A stretch of 64,000 nt of DNA from Burkholderia sp. 8Y. Its GTDB lineage: Bacteria; Pseudomonadota; Gammaproteobacteria; Burkholderiales; Burkholderiaceae. The notes beneath the pieces are model-generated. The model saw nothing but the letters and a program-made list of their open reading frames with translations, was not told where the DNA came from and searched no databases. Of this stretch, positions 8,832 through 19,062 are shown piece after piece. How positions within the stretch are numbered: the first letter of the stretch is position 1; every line of letters begins with the position of its first letter. The stretch covers positions 64,580 through 128,579 of the forward strand of contig NZ_LR733520.1 of NCBI RefSeq assembly GCF_902506145.1, in the 5' to 3' direction. The translations under genes and the position numbers were made by a program.

Positions 8832-9467
8832 ATGCCCCGTTCCTCCGCATCACGCCCGGCCGCTTCGGCCACCTCTCGCCGCGCGCCTTCGCACAGCGGC
8901 AAGCCGCATACCATCCGCATCATCGGCGGCAACTGGAAGCGCACGCCGCTGCCCGTGCTCGATCTCGAAGGTCTGCGTCCCACGCCGGATCGCGTGCGCG
9001 AGACGCTTTTCAACTGGCTCGGCCAGGATCTCGACGGGCAGCGTTGTCTCGACCTGTTCGCCGGGAGTGGCGCGCTCGGATTCGAAGCCGCGTCGCGTGG
9101 TGCGTCGCGCGTGCTGATGGTCGAGCGCAGCGCGCGCGCCGCCGCGCAACTTCGCGCAAATCAGGACCGGCTCGCCGCGCGCAACATCGAAATCGCCGAA
9201 GCGGATGCGCTCCGGCTCGCCGCTGGCCTCGCACCCGGATCGTTCGACGTGATCTTTCTCGATCCTCCGTTCGGCGATCAGGCGCTGCTCGCGCGCGCGC
9301 TCGAACTCGCGGCGCCGCTCGCCGCGCCGGATGGCGCCATTTACGTCGAATGCGGCGAGCCGCTGGAGCCCGCCGCCATCGAAGCGTTAGCGGGCTGGAT
9401 CGTGGCGCGGGAAGGCAAGGCGGGCGCCGTTCGGTATCATTTGCTGCGCCGCCAAAATGAGGAATAA
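8832..9467 (+). CDS. rsmD: 16S rRNA (guanine-966-N2)-methyltransferase RsmD
   Basis: SAM-dependent methyltransferase acting on G966 of 16S rRNA in the assembled 30S particle. 211 residues: basic N-terminal tail, IRIIGGNWKRTPLPV, RPTPDRVRETLFNWL, SAM motif CLDLFAGSGALGFEA and the catalytic FLDPPFG motif of N2-guanine methylases. The 20-residue Arg/Ser/Ala-rich N-terminus is probably unstructured and the true start could be slightly downstream. coaD follows. Confidence 0.93.
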   Translation: MPRSSASRPAASATSRRAPSHSGKPHTIRIIGGNWKRTPLPVLDLEGLRPTPDRVRETLFNWLGQDLDGQRCLDLFAGSGALGFEAASRGASRVLMVERSARAAAQLRANQDRLAARNIEIAEADALRLAAGLAPGSFDVIFLDPPFGDQALLARALELAAPLAAPDGAIYVECGEPLEPAAIEALAGWIVAREGKAGAVRYHLLRRQNEE

Positions 9468-9569
9468 TGCGCCTGCCGCATCCGGGCGCCGAGGCGTATC
9501 GGAAGGGGTATCGAGCGGAAATGGCGGTCGCGCCCACGCGGCCCGAAGTCAATAAAAGAGGAGAAGCTC

Positions 9570-10076
9570 ATGGTTGTCGCCGTGTACCCGGGAACATTCG
9601 ACCCGCTGACGCGCGGGCATGAAGACATCGTGCGGCGCGCATCGAGCATTTTCGATACGCTGGTCGTGGGCGTGGCCGACAGCCGCGCGAAGAAGCCGTT
9701 TTTCACGCTGCAAGAGCGGCTCGATATCGCGCATGACGTCCTCGGGCATTATCCGAACGTACAGGTGAGCAGCTTCACCGGGCTACTGAAGGACTTCGTG
9801 CGCAAGAACAATGCGCGCGTGATCGTGCGCGGTTTGCGCGCCGTGTCGGACTTCGAATACGAGTTTCAGATGGCCGGCATGAACCGCTATCTGTTGCCCG
9901 ACGTCGAGACCATGTTCATGACGCCGTCCGATCAGTACCAGTTCATCTCCGGCACCATCGTGCGCGAGATCGCGCAACTCGGCGGCGACGTCAGCAAGTT
10001 CGTGTTTCCTTCGGTCGAGAAGCGGCTGATCGACAAGGTCGCGGGCGCGCCTCAAAAGGATGCCGCCGCGCCGTGA
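9570..10076 (+). CDS. coaD: Phosphopantetheine adenylyltransferase
   Basis: Penultimate step of coenzyme A synthesis: transfers AMP to 4'-phosphopantetheine. 168 residues with the nucleotidyltransferase motif [15 protein letters not shown] at the N-terminus, [20 protein letters not shown], and the [10 protein letters not shown] motif corresponding to ISSTxxR. AGAGGAGAAG upstream of the ATG is a strong ribosome-binding site. rsmD-coaD adjacency is typical of proteobacteria. Confidence 0.96.
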   Translation: MVVAVYPGTFDPLTRGHEDIVRRASSIFDTLVVGVADSRAKKPFFTLQERLDIAHDVLGHYPNVQVSSFTGLLKDFVRKNNARVIVRGLRAVSDFEYEFQMAGMNRYLLPDVETMFMTPSDQYQFISGTIVREIAQLGGDVSKFVFPSVEKRLIDKVAGAPQKDAAAP

Positions 10077-10093
10077 GCGCAAGTGCGGGCCGG

Positions 10094-10444
10094 TTACTTC
10101 GGCGCGCTGTCCTTGTTCGCTGCCTTGACGAAGGCTTCAGCGAGCTTGTCGAAATGGCGTAGCGCGCCGGGCGTCAGCTCGATCTGCTTGCGGCGCGCGT
10201 CTTCGGTATCGGTCAGGACGATCCAGCCTTTCTCGCGCATCGACGTGATGCGCGCGTGCAGCGTCGCGGGCGATCCGAACTGGTGTTGCGCCATCATGTC
10301 TCGCACGGAGAGCCGCTCTTTTTGCTGGCTCATGCGCGCGACGAAGTCGAGGATGCGCTCTTCCAGCGGATCGAGCGCGGGCAGGCCGCGCAGCGCCTCG
10401 GCAAGCTGAAGGAATCGGAGATAGATATCGGCAGGGCGGGTCAT
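10094..10444 (-). CDS. Winged-helix (MarR-like) transcriptional regulator
   Basis: 116-residue DNA-binding protein. The pattern is LDPLEERILDFVARMSQQKERLSVRDMMAQHQFGSPATLHARITSMREKGWI, a winged helix-turn-helix with recognition helix around SPATLHARI, followed by the wing TEDARRKQIELTP. It lacks the long dimerisation helices of full-size MarR proteins. Its targets are unknown; the divergent membrane-protein gene at 10539 is one candidate. It converges with coaD 17 bp away. Confidence 0.75.
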   Translation of the reverse strand: MTRPADIYLRFLQLAEALRGLPALDPLEERILDFVARMSQQKERLSVRDMMAQHQFGSPATLHARITSMREKGWIVLTDTEDARRKQIELTPGALRHFDKLAEAFVKAANKDSAPK

Positions 10445-10538
10445 GCCTGTGCATCGTCCAGTGTGACGGCTCGCTCGGGATCAACCGCGTGAGCTAAGAT
10501 GCAACCCGATAACAACGGGTGGCGGCCATTTTACTCCC

Positions 10539-11108
10539 ATGTCCAATCTGCGCTTGCACGTCGTCTCCGTGATCGGCACTGCGGCCGTGTTCGTGCTGTC
10601 TCTATGGCTCAACGAACGCGTCTTCGCGCACACCGAGTTCGTCCGGGGCGTCAACTGGATCTATCTGCCGTCGGGCGTCAGGCTGCTGAGCACGCTGCTC
10701 CTCGGCAGCGACGGCGCGCTCGGCTTGCTGATCGCGAGCTGGCTCGTCGACTTCTTCTACTTCTTTCCGCACGACCCGGTGCGCTCGTTCGCCGGCGGCA
10801 TCATCGCGACGGTGGCGCCTTATGCGGTGTATCGGCTCGCGAGAGAGTGGTACGGGCTCAAGGCGTCCTTGGCGAATCTCACCGCGAACCGTCTGCTGAT
10901 CCTCGCGCTCGCGTATTCCATCGCGAATCCGCTTCTGCATCACATCTGGTTCGCGCTGCGAGGGGACACGCAGAATATCGTCGAGCGATTCTTCGTGATG
11001 GTCGCAGGCGATCTCGCTGGCGCGTTGATCGTGCTGTACGCGGCAAAAGCGTTACTGGCCATGCTATTCAGAAACGGCGTGCCTCGCGGCGGACGGCTCG
11101 AAGAATAG
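10539..11108 (+). CDS. Multi-pass inner-membrane protein, MASE1-like
   Basis: 189 residues with about five hydrophobic segments (roughly 8-27, 45-60, 65-85, 88-105, 125-140, 155-180). The segment VNWIYLPSGVRLLSTLLLG with the WIYLPSGVRL pattern resembles MASE1-type sensor membrane domains, but no output domain is attached. Function is unknown. It is divergent from the winged-helix regulator. Confidence 0.65.
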   Translation: MSNLRLHVVSVIGTAAVFVLSLWLNERVFAHTEFVRGVNWIYLPSGVRLLSTLLLGSDGALGLLIASWLVDFFYFFPHDPVRSFAGGIIATVAPYAVYRLAREWYGLKASLANLTANRLLILALAYSIANPLLHHIWFALRGDTQNIVERFFVMVAGDLAGALIVLYAAKALLAMLFRNGVPRGGRLEE

Positions 11109-11120
11109 TGCGCGTCGCCG

Positions 11121-11345
11121 TTATCCCGCGTGATGCATGAACGCGCTCGGGTACAAGAGAGACAGCGCGATGACCACGACGCAAAACACCCAGCAGACGA
11201 GATAGAGCGTGCTGCCCAACGCCGTGAGCGTGCGTTTGCGATTCGACAACGTGATGACGGTGAAGAGTCTCACTCCCGGCTGGCGGCATGTCACGCAGAC
11301 CAGAAGCAGCGAAAAGCACCCAACCAGGCCGGGAAGCGCAAGCAT
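11121..11345 (-). CDS. Small two-helix membrane protein, hypothetical
   Basis: 74 residues from the ATG at 11345, with two strongly hydrophobic helices (ALPGLVGCFSLLLVCVT and LGSTLYLVCWVFCVVVIAL). A GTG at 11420 would add 25 residues, but the palindrome and TATAGT box at 11381-11399 would then fall inside the gene, so I prefer the shorter form. Not recognised; no functional motif. Confidence 0.45.
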   Translation of the reverse strand: MLALPGLVGCFSLLLVCVTCRQPGVRLFTVITLSNRKRTLTALGSTLYLVCWVFCVVVIALSLLYPSAFMHHAG

Positions 11346-11380
11346 AAGTCGCTCAAACAGTGATGAAATTCCGCTGACAT

Positions 11381-11399
11381 CGATATAAAAACTATATCG
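11381..11399. promoter_or_regulatory. AT-rich palindrome, possible operator/promoter
   Basis: CGATATA (11381-11387) and TATATCG (11393-11399) are perfect inverted arms around AAAAC. On the minus strand it contains TATAGT, a plausible -10 box for the small membrane gene that starts about 36 bp downstream. A short AT-rich dyad in such GC-rich DNA is conspicuous. Confidence 0.45.
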
Positions 11400-11519
11400 A
11401 AAGGGTCGCGCGACGGGCACGCATTGTTCATTGCTGGTTTACGGCAATACTTGGTGGAAATTCAGCGCCTGGCGCGATATCGTCGGCGGCGCACGTCGGC
11501 AATCGGCGCGCCGCGGAGC

Positions 11520-11525
11520 TATAAT
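11520..11525 (+). promoter_or_regulatory. -10 box for the ferredoxin gene
   Basis: A perfect TATAAT lies 32 bp before the ferredoxin ATG. I cannot find a good -35 hexamer at the right distance, so the promoter may be activator-dependent. Confidence 0.45.
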
Positions 11526-11539
11526 CGCTTGTTTTTTAA

Positions 11540-11815
<276 letters not shown>

Positions 11816-11817
11816 CC

Positions 11818-12888
11818 CTAACCGTCGATCAGTTCTCCGAGCGACGCCGTAAGCGCATCACATTCCGCGTCCGTGCCAATGGAAATGCGCAGATGCTGGT
11901 CGATGCGCGGCAGCCTGAAATGCCGCACGAAAATCTCGCGTTGCCGAAGTGCGGCGGCGAGCGCGGCGGCATCATGAGCCGGATGCTTCGCGAACACGAA
12001 GTTGGCTGCCGACGGCACCACGTCGAATCCCATGCTTTTCAACTGCGCGTTCAGCTTTTCGCGGCTCGCCACGACCTTCGCGCAGCATTCTTCGAACCAC
12101 GCGCGGTCTTCGTATGACGCGAGCGCCGCCGCTTGTGCAAGCCGGTCGAGCGGATACGAGTTGAAACTGTCCTTCACGCGCGTCAGCCCTTCGATCAACG
12201 CCGCATCGCCGAACGCGAAGCCGACGCGCATGCCCGCGAGCGAGCGCGCCTTCGACGTCGTCTGCACCACGAGCAGATTCGGATAAGCGTCGATGAGACC
12301 CACGGCCGATTGCGCGCCGAAATCGACATACGCCTCATCGATGATGACCGGCACGTCCGCATTCGCCTTCAACAACGCTTCGATGTCCGCGAGCGGCAGG
12401 GCGCGGCCGGTCGGCGCGTTCGGATTCGGCAGCAGCACGCCGCCGTTCGGCGCGCGATAGGCGTCGATATCGATCGCGAAATCGGCATCCAGCGGAACCG
12501 TTTCGTACGCGACGCCGTAGAGCTGCGCGTAGACCGGGTAGAAGCTGTATGTGATATCCGGGAAACGGATGGGCATGTCGCGCTTGAGCAGCGCCTGAAA
12601 GGCGTGCGCGAGGACTTCGTCCGAACCGTTACCCGCGAAAACCTGCTCGACGCGCACGCCGTGATGCGCCGCCACCGCCTCGCGCAGCGCGCGGGCCGTC
12701 GGGTCCGGATACTTGCGCAGCGATGCGCCATCGTCGCCGAGTTCGCGGCGGATCGCTTCCACCACGCGCGGCGAAGGCGGATACGGATTCTCGTTCGTGT
12801 TCAGCTTGATCGGATGCGTCAGCGCGGGTTGCTCGCCCGGCACATACGGCGTCAGACGATGAACGATATCGCTCCAGAAACGGCTCAC
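11818..12888 (-). CDS. hisC: Histidinol-phosphate aminotransferase
   Basis: PLP enzyme of histidine synthesis that converts imidazole acetol phosphate to histidinol phosphate with glutamate. 356 residues, class I/II aminotransferase: [11 protein letters not shown] near the start, [30 protein letters not shown], and the Schiff-base lysine in [15 protein letters not shown]. The start codon is GTG, with GGAG 8 nt upstream. It lies alone after pth rather than in the his operon; Burkholderiales often carry a second hisC, so this may be a paralogue. Confidence 0.92.
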   Translation of the reverse strand: MSRFWSDIVHRLTPYVPGEQPALTHPIKLNTNENPYPPSPRVVEAIRRELGDDGASLRKYPDPTARALREAVAAHHGVRVEQVFAGNGSDEVLAHAFQALLKRDMPIRFPDITYSFYPVYAQLYGVAYETVPLDADFAIDIDAYRAPNGGVLLPNPNAPTGRALPLADIEALLKANADVPVIIDEAYVDFGAQSAVGLIDAYPNLLVVQTTSKARSLAGMRVGFAFGDAALIEGLTRVKDSFNSYPLDRLAQAAALASYEDRAWFEECCAKVVASREKLNAQLKSMGFDVVPSAANFVFAKHPAHDAAALAAALRQREIFVRHFRLPRIDQHLRISIGTDAECDALTASLGELIDG

Positions 12889-12909
12889 GGCGGGCTCCAG
12901 ATTTCGTGG

Positions 12910-13512
12910 TCAGGGATTGCGGTGCAGGTTCATCATCGCGCGTTCAGCTTCGCCCGCGACGACGAAAGGCATGACGGCGAGCGCGCGTTCGATCGACTGC
13001 TCGATGACGTCCTGCTCCTCGCGTCGCGGCGGCTTGAGCACGAAATTGGCGACGTCGGGCTTCGCGCCCGCCCGCGCGCCATCGGGAATCAGATCGCGTG
13101 GATGCCCGATGCCGATGCGCAAGCGCCAATACTGCTGCGACGACAGATGCGCCGAGATGTCCTTCAGCCCGTTGTGGCCACCGCTGCCGCCGCCGAGCTT
13201 CATCTTGACGGTGCCGGGCGGAAGGTCGAGCTCGTCGTGCGCCACGAGAATCTCGTCGGGCAGGATCTTGAAGAACTGCGCGACCGCGACAACCGACTGG
13301 CCGGAGCGGTTCATGAACGTCTGCGGTTCGAGAAGATGAATCTCGTGGCCATGCAGACGCCCTTTGCCGTAGTGGCCGTGAAAACGCCGTTCGTCGCGCA
13401 ATGTCGCGCCGGCATCGCGCGCCAGTTGATCGACGAACCAGAAGCCCGCGTTATGGCGCGTCGCCGTATATTCGGCGCCGGGATTGCCGAGGCCAACGAT
13501 CAGCTTGATCAT
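12910..13512 (-). CDS. pth: Peptidyl-tRNA hydrolase
   Basis: Essential enzyme that recycles tRNA from prematurely released peptidyl-tRNA. 200 residues with [25 protein letters not shown] (catalytic His), [23 protein letters not shown] and [13 protein letters not shown]. It sits downstream of rplY on the same strand, the standard order in proteobacteria, but a terminator separates the two. Confidence 0.95.
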   Translation of the reverse strand: MIKLIVGLGNPGAEYTATRHNAGFWFVDQLARDAGATLRDERRFHGHYGKGRLHGHEIHLLEPQTFMNRSGQSVVAVAQFFKILPDEILVAHDELDLPPGTVKMKLGGGSGGHNGLKDISAHLSSQQYWRLRIGIGHPRDLIPDGARAGAKPDVANFVLKPPRREEQDVIEQSIERALAVMPFVVAGEAERAMMNLHRNP

Positions 13513-13552
13513 GTCGAATCGTCGCGAGCCGCAGCCCGCGTGTTGTCATGCG

Positions 13553-13586
13553 AAAAAAAACCCGCCGGGGCTTGCACACCGGCGGG
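13553..13586 (-). terminator. Rho-independent terminator after rplY
   Basis: On the minus strand the stem CCCGCCGG (13586-13579) / CCGGCGGG (13568-13561) is followed by eight T (13560-13553). It lies about 100 bp past the rplY stop and 41 bp before pth. Confidence 0.9.
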
Positions 13587-13633
13587 TCACGTCGACCGTT
13601 CTGTGAACGGATCGAGAGGATACTGCAGCGCCG

Positions 13634-13696
13634 TTAGGCACCCTAGGCAGCTTAGGCAGCTTAGGCAGCTTAGGCAGCTTAGGCAGCTCAGGCAGC
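13634..13696 (-). repeat. Seven tandem 9-bp units, each with an in-frame stop, at the 3' end of rplY
   Basis: Read on the rplY strand the units are GCTGCCTGA, four GCTGCCTAA, GCTGCCTAG and GGTGCCTAA. The first unit encodes the last two alanines and the stop of rplY; the other six follow in register outside the gene, so the array repeats Ala-Ala-stop. This looks like slippage-driven duplication of the gene end. Confidence 0.95.
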
Positions 13697-14305
13697 CGGC
13701 GTTTCGCCTTCCGCTGCGTCGCCTGCCGCGTCGGACTGCTTCGCAGCCGGCACGGTTGCCGATGCCACCACCGGGTTTTCCGCCTCGACGTGCGCGGTCA
13801 GCGCGACGCCCTTCGGCAGCGGAATGTCCTTCGCGTGCATCGTCTGGCCGGCTTCGATCTTCGCCAGATCGATTTCGAGGAATTCCGGCAGGTCGCCCGG
13901 CAGGCATTCCACTTCCAGTTCGGTGACGACGTGCGAGATCACGGCGCCCGACAGCTTCACGGCCGGATTCGATTCCTGATTCATGAAGTGCAGCGGCACC
14001 TTGGTGTGCAGCTTCTTCGTCGCATCGACGCGCTGGAAATCCACGTGCAGCACCAGTTGCTTGAACGGGTGATATTGCACGTCGCGCAGCAGCACTTGTT
14101 GCGAGTTGCCAGCGACTTCCAGGTCGAGAATCGACGAATGGAACACTTCCTTCTTCAGGGCGTGCCACAGGGCGTTGTGGTCGAGTTCGACCAGTTGAAC
14201 GTCCGCAGCACCGCCATACACGATACCCGGGGTCTTGCCCGAGTTACGCAGGCGGCGGCTCGCACCCGTACCTTGCTTGCTACGCTCGAAAGCGACGACT
14301 TTCAT
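13688..14305 (-). CDS. rplY: 50S ribosomal protein L25/general stress protein Ctc
   Basis: Binds 5S rRNA in the large subunit. 205 residues, the long CTC form with an L25 domain (residues 1-95, [32 protein letters not shown]) and a C-terminal TL5/CTC domain ([22 protein letters not shown] and [15 protein letters not shown]), ending in an Ala/Glu-rich tail. The stop codon lies in the first unit of a tandem 9-bp repeat. Downstream of prs, as usual. Confidence 0.95.
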   Translation of the reverse strand: MKVVAFERSKQGTGASRRLRNSGKTPGIVYGGAADVQLVELDHNALWHALKKEVFHSSILDLEVAGNSQQVLLRDVQYHPFKQLVLHVDFQRVDATKKLHTKVPLHFMNQESNPAVKLSGAVISHVVTELEVECLPGDLPEFLEIDLAKIEAGQTMHAKDIPLPKGVALTAHVEAENPVVASATVPAAKQSDAAGDAAEGETPAA

Positions 14306-14378
14306 TTGAAACTCCTATAACTGCCCGCGACCAGGCAGGGAAACCGGGATCATCAAAAGCGACGATCCCATGACAAAC

Positions 14379-14404
14379 GGCGCGAACCTTCGTACGTTCG
14401 CGCC
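14379..14404. terminator. Possible weak terminator hairpin between prs and rplY
   Basis: GGCGCGAAC (14379-14387) and GTTCGCGCC (14396-14404) form a perfect 9-bp stem. In the minus direction it is followed only by GTTTGTC, so termination would be partial; an mRNA-processing or attenuating role is equally possible. Confidence 0.4.
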
Positions 14405-14452
14405 GATCATGCAAGAACGCGAAGCGTGAGCCTCGCGTGTGTTGCCAATGCT

Positions 14453-15406
14453 TTAGCCTTCGGCGAAGAGTGACATCACCGAGTCGCCGCGCCGGATGCG
14501 CGAGAACGTCTCCGCGAGGAGACCTGCGCTCGACAGCGGACGAATCTTCGAACATGCCAGCGATTCGGCCGACAGCGGAATGGTGTCCGTGACGACGAGC
14601 TCGTCCAGTTGCGACGCCGAAAGGCGCTCCGCCGCGCCGCCCGATAGCACCGGGTGCGTCGCGTAGGCGAAGACCTGCTTCGCGCCGCGATCCTTCAGCA
14701 CTTGCGCAGCCTTGCACAGCGTGCCGGCGGTATCGACCATGTCGTCCATGATGACGCACGTGCGGCCTTCGACTTCACCGATGACATTCATCACCTCGGC
14801 GACGTTCGCCTTCGGACGACGCTTGTCGATGATCGCCAGATCGGTGTTCATCTGCTTGGCGAGTGCGCGAGCGCGCACGACGCCGCCGACGTCCGGCGAC
14901 ACGATCAGCAGATGATCATGGTTCTGCTTGCGCAGATCGCCGAGCAGAACGGGCGTGGCGTAGATGTTGTCGACGGGGATGTCGAAGAAACCTTGAATCT
15001 GGTCGGCGTGAAGGTCCATGGTGATCACGCGATCGACGCCGGCAATTTCCAGCATGTTCGCGACGACCTTCGCCGAGATAGCGACGCGCGCGGAACGCGG
15101 ACGGCGGTCCTGACGCGCATAGCCGAAGTAGGGGATGGCTGCGGTGATCCGGCCTGCGGATGCGCGCTTGAGCGCATCGACCATGATCATGAGTTCCATC
15201 AGGTTATCGTTCGTCGGTGCACACGTGGACTGAAGAACGAAGACGTCTTTGCCCCGAACGTTTTCCTGGATCTCGACCATGATTTCGCCGTCGGAGAAAC
15301 GGCTGACCATCGCTTTGCCGAGAGGAATTCCAAGAATTTTGACGACTTCCTGAGCAAGCGCGGGATTCGCGTTGCCAGTAAAAACCATCAGGCCGTCACT
15401 GCTCAT
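14453..15406 (-). CDS. prs: Ribose-phosphate pyrophosphokinase
   Basis: Makes PRPP from ribose 5-phosphate and ATP for nucleotide, His and Trp synthesis. 317 residues, full length, with [31 protein letters not shown], the metal-binding [28 protein letters not shown] and the PRPP loop [12 protein letters not shown]. Follows tRNA-Gln and ispE on the same strand. Confidence 0.97.
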   Translation of the reverse strand: MSSDGLMVFTGNANPALAQEVVKILGIPLGKAMVSRFSDGEIMVEIQENVRGKDVFVLQSTCAPTNDNLMELMIMVDALKRASAGRITAAIPYFGYARQDRRPRSARVAISAKVVANMLEIAGVDRVITMDLHADQIQGFFDIPVDNIYATPVLLGDLRKQNHDHLLIVSPDVGGVVRARALAKQMNTDLAIIDKRRPKANVAEVMNVIGEVEGRTCVIMDDMVDTAGTLCKAAQVLKDRGAKQVFAYATHPVLSGGAAERLSASQLDELVVTDTIPLSAESLACSKIRPLSSAGLLAETFSRIRRGDSVMSLFAEG

Positions 15407-15454
15407 CGTGCACCTGTCTGCGGCTGGAGGCGTGAGGAAAACGCGAGAAAAGAA

Positions 15455-15531
15455 TGGCAGGGGAGGAAGGACTCGAACCCTCGCATGCCGGAATCAAAAT
15501 CCGGTGCCTTGACCAACTTGGCGACTCCCCT
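15455..15531 (-). tRNA. tRNA-Gln (anticodon TTG)
   Basis: Read on the minus strand the acceptor arms AGGGGAG and CTCCCCT pair perfectly, followed by G and an encoded CCA. The anticodon stem CCGGA/TCCGG carries the loop with TTG, which reads CAA/CAG. The T arm contains GGTTCGAGTCC. The flanking order ispE-tRNA-Gln-prs is a conserved proteobacterial arrangement, so the tRNA is probably processed from that transcript. Confidence 0.97.
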
Positions 15532-15586
15532 ACACTTAACCTTGAATCTTGCCGGGAAGTGTAGGACATACCCGACAAAACTAAAT

Positions 15587-16468
15587 CTATGACGCGAAAG
15601 CGAAGAGAGGATGAGAATCCAGACTGCTTGTCACCACACTGCTCCAGCTTGCCGGTAGCTTGGCTTGCGCCAACTCCGCTTCGGCCTGGCTGGGGAAAGC
15701 GGCAAACACACTTGCTCCAGATCCGGTCATTCGCGCCGGTGCGAGATTGGAAAACCACTCGAGCACCTTTGCAACTTCCGCGTACTTTCCTGCAACTACA
15801 GCCTGCATGTCGTTCCGACCGAAGCTGTCTGGCCAGTTAGTGTCTGACCTTTGCTGTGCAAGAAAGTCCATTATTGTGGCGACTTTCGTATTCCGTGTCA
15901 AGCTTTTCTCGGAAAAAATCGCCGCGGTCGGAACGTGTACATCGGGTGTGACAACCAGGAAGAAACGTTTCGGCAGTTCCACCGCCTGCAGCGCCTCGCC
16001 CACACCTTCCGCAAATGCATTTTGCCCGAAGACAAAAAACGGCACGTCCGCGCCGAGTTGCAGGGCGAGATTCTGCAGAGTTCCACGCGAAAGGTCAACT
16101 CCCCAGAGACGATTCAGCGCCAAAAGAGTCGTCGCCGCGTCGGAACTGCCTCCGCCCAGGCCCGCGCCCATCGGCAGACGCTTGTCGATCTCGATCTCGA
16201 CGCCAAAGCGGCTGCCCGTGTGCTTCTGGAGCAACCGCGCGGCCCGCACGACGAGATCATCGTCCTCGGCCACGCCGGGCACGTCTGTCTTGCGCGTGAC
16301 CACGGCATCTTCGCGGCGCGTGAAGTGCAGCACGTCGCCCCAGTCGAGCAACTGGAAGACGGTTTGCAACGCGTGATAGCCATCCGGGCGACGGCCCGTG
16401 ATGTGGAGGAACAGATTCAGCTTCGCGGGCGCGAGGCAATCGCGCATCGAATCATTGATTGAAGACAT
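15587..16468 (-). CDS. ispE: 4-diphosphocytidyl-2-C-methyl-D-erythritol kinase
   Basis: GHMP-family kinase of the non-mevalonate isoprenoid pathway. 293 residues with [22 protein letters not shown] at the N-terminus, the ATP loop [17 protein letters not shown], and the C-terminal [14 protein letters not shown]. Lies between lolB and tRNA-Gln. Compared with its neighbours the 15,600-16,050 stretch is slightly less GC-rich, but nothing suggests a broken gene. Confidence 0.95.
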   Translation of the reverse strand: MSSINDSMRDCLAPAKLNLFLHITGRRPDGYHALQTVFQLLDWGDVLHFTRREDAVVTRKTDVPGVAEDDDLVVRAARLLQKHTGSRFGVEIEIDKRLPMGAGLGGGSSDAATTLLALNRLWGVDLSRGTLQNLALQLGADVPFFVFGQNAFAEGVGEALQAVELPKRFFLVVTPDVHVPTAAIFSEKSLTRNTKVATIMDFLAQQRSDTNWPDSFGRNDMQAVVAGKYAEVAKVLEWFSNLAPARMTGSGASVFAAFPSQAEAELAQAKLPASWSSVVTSSLDSHPLFAFAS

Positions 16469-16486
16469 GCGGCAGGCGAGAAAGCG

Positions 16487-17122
16487 TTACTGGTCGATGA
16501 CGAGCTTGATGTCGAGCGGCGGCTCGCTGCGCGCGAGATTGACGCGCTTGACGCCGGTCGCAGGCGGTTCGGCATAGGCCAGATAGTCGATCGTCCAGCC
16601 GTCCTGCTTGATCTCCTTGGGACGGCCGTTATCCGATTCGGGGTCGAGCGTCGTCTGCGCGCGCGAACTGGGCGCCGCCGACGGCTGCAGCCAGTAGCGC
16701 AAGCCTTCGACGGGAAGCGCGAAGCCGAGCGCGTTTTGCATCAAATCGGAGACGTTGTCCGCGTTGAGGGGCTGCCGGTTCGGCAGTTCGAGCGTCGCGA
16801 GAGAAGGCGACGACGTGACGATCGCCATGGTCTGCCCGAGCGGATTGCGCAACTGAAGCGTGACCGTATCGCCGGTTTCCTGCCAGTCGAAGTTGCCATA
16901 GGCGTTGCGCTGCACGCCGTTCTGATCGTTGTACTGCACCGCGAAGCGCCCGTGATACATGCGGCTCGTCTGCGTGGCAAGCGATGTCGAGGCTTCCGAT
17001 GTGGTCGGCAGGCGCGGCTGAAGCGCACAGCCGGAGAGAACGAGCGCGGCAGCCGCCGCGAATCCGAGCGCGCAGCGTCGAACCCCGATCCCCTTCGCGC
17101 CGACGAAGAAGTCAAGTGCCAT
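16487..17122 (-). CDS. lolB: Outer membrane lipoprotein receptor LolB
   Basis: Outer-membrane-anchored receptor that accepts lipoproteins from LolA. 211 residues from [11 protein letters not shown]; a signal sequence ends in the lipobox LSGC, giving an acylated cysteine. Downstream are YHGRFAVQYNDQNGVQRNAYGNFDWQ and LQLRNPLGQTMA, typical of LolB. The ATG overlaps the stop of the upstream TPR gene (TGATG at 17124-17120), indicating translational coupling. Confidence 0.92.
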   Translation of the reverse strand: MALDFFVGAKGIGVRRCALGFAAAAALVLSGCALQPRLPTTSEASTSLATQTSRMYHGRFAVQYNDQNGVQRNAYGNFDWQETGDTVTLQLRNPLGQTMAIVTSSPSLATLELPNRQPLNADNVSDLMQNALGFALPVEGLRYWLQPSAAPSSRAQTTLDPESDNGRPKEIKQDGWTIDYLAYAEPPATGVKRVNLARSEPPLDIKLVIDQ

Positions 17123-18978
17123 CAAAGATCGTTTACCTGAAGTCGTTTTAGCGTTTTGACGAGCGTGTCGTTGCCCGGTTCGAGCTTCTGCGCCTGCCGC
17201 CAAGTGGCGCGCGCCTGATCCTGCTGACCGGACTTCCACTGCACTTCGCCGAGATGCGCGCCGATTTCGGCATTCGGCTGAAGGTCGTAAGCATTCTTGA
17301 GGATTTTCTCGGCTTCGGCTGCATTTCCCTGACGGAAGCGCGCCCAGCCGAGGCTGTCCATGATGAACGCGTCGTTCGGCGCAAGCGACACCGCCTTCTC
17401 GATCAGGTGCACCGCTTCGTCCAGCCGCACATTGCGATCGACGAGCGAATAGCCGAGCGCGTTATACGCCTGCGGATTGTTCGGCTGCGTGCGCATCAGC
17501 GTGCGCAGTTGCGTTTCCATCACGTCGTAGTGGCCGTTCTTTTCGGCGGCCATCGCGTAGTCGTACACGAGGTCGGGATCGTCGGGGAAAGCGGCGACCG
17601 CTTTCGCCAGATTATCTTCGGCTTCCGTGTAGCGATGCGCTTCGAAAAGAATCGCCGAGTCGGTGCGCGCGAGCAGCGCGAGATCGCGCGGATCGGAGCT
17701 TTGCAGACTGTTGATGAGCGCGCGGGCGTCATCCACCTTGCCTTGCTTGGCGAGCAGTTGCGCACGCGTGATCTGCGCGGGCAAATACTGCTGGCTCGTG
17801 CGCGGAATCTTGTCGAGCCATTGCGCGGCGGCCGCTTCGTCTTTCTGCTCCAGCGCGAGCTGCGCAAGATAGATGTAAGCCTGCCCCGGGTCCGCGCCCG
17901 GCGTGCTCTCCGCGGCCTTCGCGTACTGGTTCAGGTAGTCCTTCGCCTTGTCGAACTGCTTCTTCTGGATGTCGATGAGCGCGAGCGCCATCAATGGCGT
18001 CAAGTCCTTCGAGTCGTTCTTACGCATGATCTCGAACTGCTTTTGCGCGTCGTCGAGCCGGTCGGACGACAGGTACAGTTGCGCGAGCGCGAGCCGCGCA
18101 TCATGCGACTTCGGGTTCTTGTCCAGATACTTCTCGAACGAAGCGATGCCTTCCGCGCGCTCCTGCGGTCCCATGCGCGCGAGCGTCAACGCAGCCGGCA
18201 GGTAGTCGGGCCGCAATTGCAGCGCCTTTTCGAGCGATGCCTTCGCGCCCGGCTGGTCGTCCGCGAGCAATTGCTGCCGCGCGAGCGCGAGTTGCGCCTC
18301 CGGGCGATCCTGGTCGTTCGCGATGAGATCCTTCAGCACGTTGAGCCCGCCGACGCGGTTCGGACCGCGCGCGAGCAGCGATTGCAGCGAAAGAAGCGCC
18401 TCACCGCGCTGCTCGGGCGGCACCTTCGCGAGTTCGCGCGCGAGCGTGGGCTTGGCGTCGTCGGGCTTGCCCGACACGATCATGAGCGATGCGCTCAACT
18501 GCGCCGCGCGCTCCGAATGCGGCGCGAACTGCTCCCACAACTGGGCCGACGTCAGCGCGTCGTTCGGGCTTTGCGCCGCGATGGCGATTTCGGTCGCGCG
18601 CTGAGCGAAGCGCGGATCGTGCGTGTCGCGGGCGAGCGAGAGATACGTCTGAAAAGCGGGCGCGGCTTGTCCGCGCTGGAGTGCGACTTCGGCAGCCAGC
18701 ACCTGAAACACGATCTGGCTCGACATCGCCACGTTCGGCAGGTCTTGCTGCTCCGCGCCGCTGACCGGCGCGGTCAGCGCGTCGGCGGCGGTCTGGGCAG
18801 CGGAATCGTCGTCGCTCGGAACGGGTGTCGCGTTAGGCGACTGTGCGTGCGCGGGCGCAAACGCCAGCGCGGCGAGTGCCAGCGCCACCGCGCGGGCGGC
18901 GCGCGACATTGGCATCGCGAACGATTGCGTCAAGCCGGCCTGACGCTTCGCAAACAGCTTCATGACGAACGAGTTCAT
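17122..18978 (-). CDS. Tetratricopeptide-repeat exported protein
   Basis: About 618 residues from the ATG at 18978 (an in-frame ATG at 18963 is also possible). A signal peptide ends near APAHAQ, followed by an Ala/Asp-rich linker and then at least eight TPR units, for example [26 protein letters not shown] and [26 protein letters not shown] proteins are interaction scaffolds; this one is probably periplasmic. It is coupled to lolB, so a role in envelope or lipoprotein biogenesis is a reasonable inference, but no catalytic motif is present. Divergent from mutM. Confidence 0.88.
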   Translation of the reverse strand: MNSFVMKLFAKRQAGLTQSFAMPMSRAARAVALALAALAFAPAHAQSPNATPVPSDDDSAAQTAADALTAPVSGAEQQDLPNVAMSSQIVFQVLAAEVALQRGQAAPAFQTYLSLARDTHDPRFAQRATEIAIAAQSPNDALTSAQLWEQFAPHSERAAQLSASLMIVSGKPDDAKPTLARELAKVPPEQRGEALLSLQSLLARGPNRVGGLNVLKDLIANDQDRPEAQLALARQQLLADDQPGAKASLEKALQLRPDYLPAALTLARMGPQERAEGIASFEKYLDKNPKSHDARLALAQLYLSSDRLDDAQKQFEIMRKNDSKDLTPLMALALIDIQKKQFDKAKDYLNQYAKAAESTPGADPGQAYIYLAQLALEQKDEAAAAQWLDKIPRTSQQYLPAQITRAQLLAKQGKVDDARALINSLQSSDPRDLALLARTDSAILFEAHRYTEAEDNLAKAVAAFPDDPDLVYDYAMAAEKNGHYDVMETQLRTLMRTQPNNPQAYNALGYSLVDRNVRLDEAVHLIEKAVSLAPNDAFIMDSLGWARFRQGNAAEAEKILKNAYDLQPNAEIGAHLGEVQWKSGQQDQARATWRQAQKLEPGNDTLVKTLKRLQVNDL

Positions 18979-19062
18979 GGAAATCCAGACGATGTTTCGG
19001 TCGATTGTAACGCGGTCGCTAAAATACCGGCACAACCGCTGAAGCAAGTCTCTCTCCAGAAA

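Noticed and set aside
13634..13696. CRISPR-like repeat array
   Set aside because: Units are 9 bp and directly adjacent without spacers; no cas genes are near.
14379..14404. Strong terminator after prs
   Set aside because: The stem is perfect but no T run follows, so it is kept only as a weak candidate.
15455..15531. tRNA-Gln as an integration site for a mobile element
   Set aside because: It lies inside a conserved core operon, no integrase or 3'-end duplication is seen nearby.
17254..19062. Long open frame in front of mutM
   Set aside because: Antisense to the TPR gene; only the part from 19063 encodes MutM.
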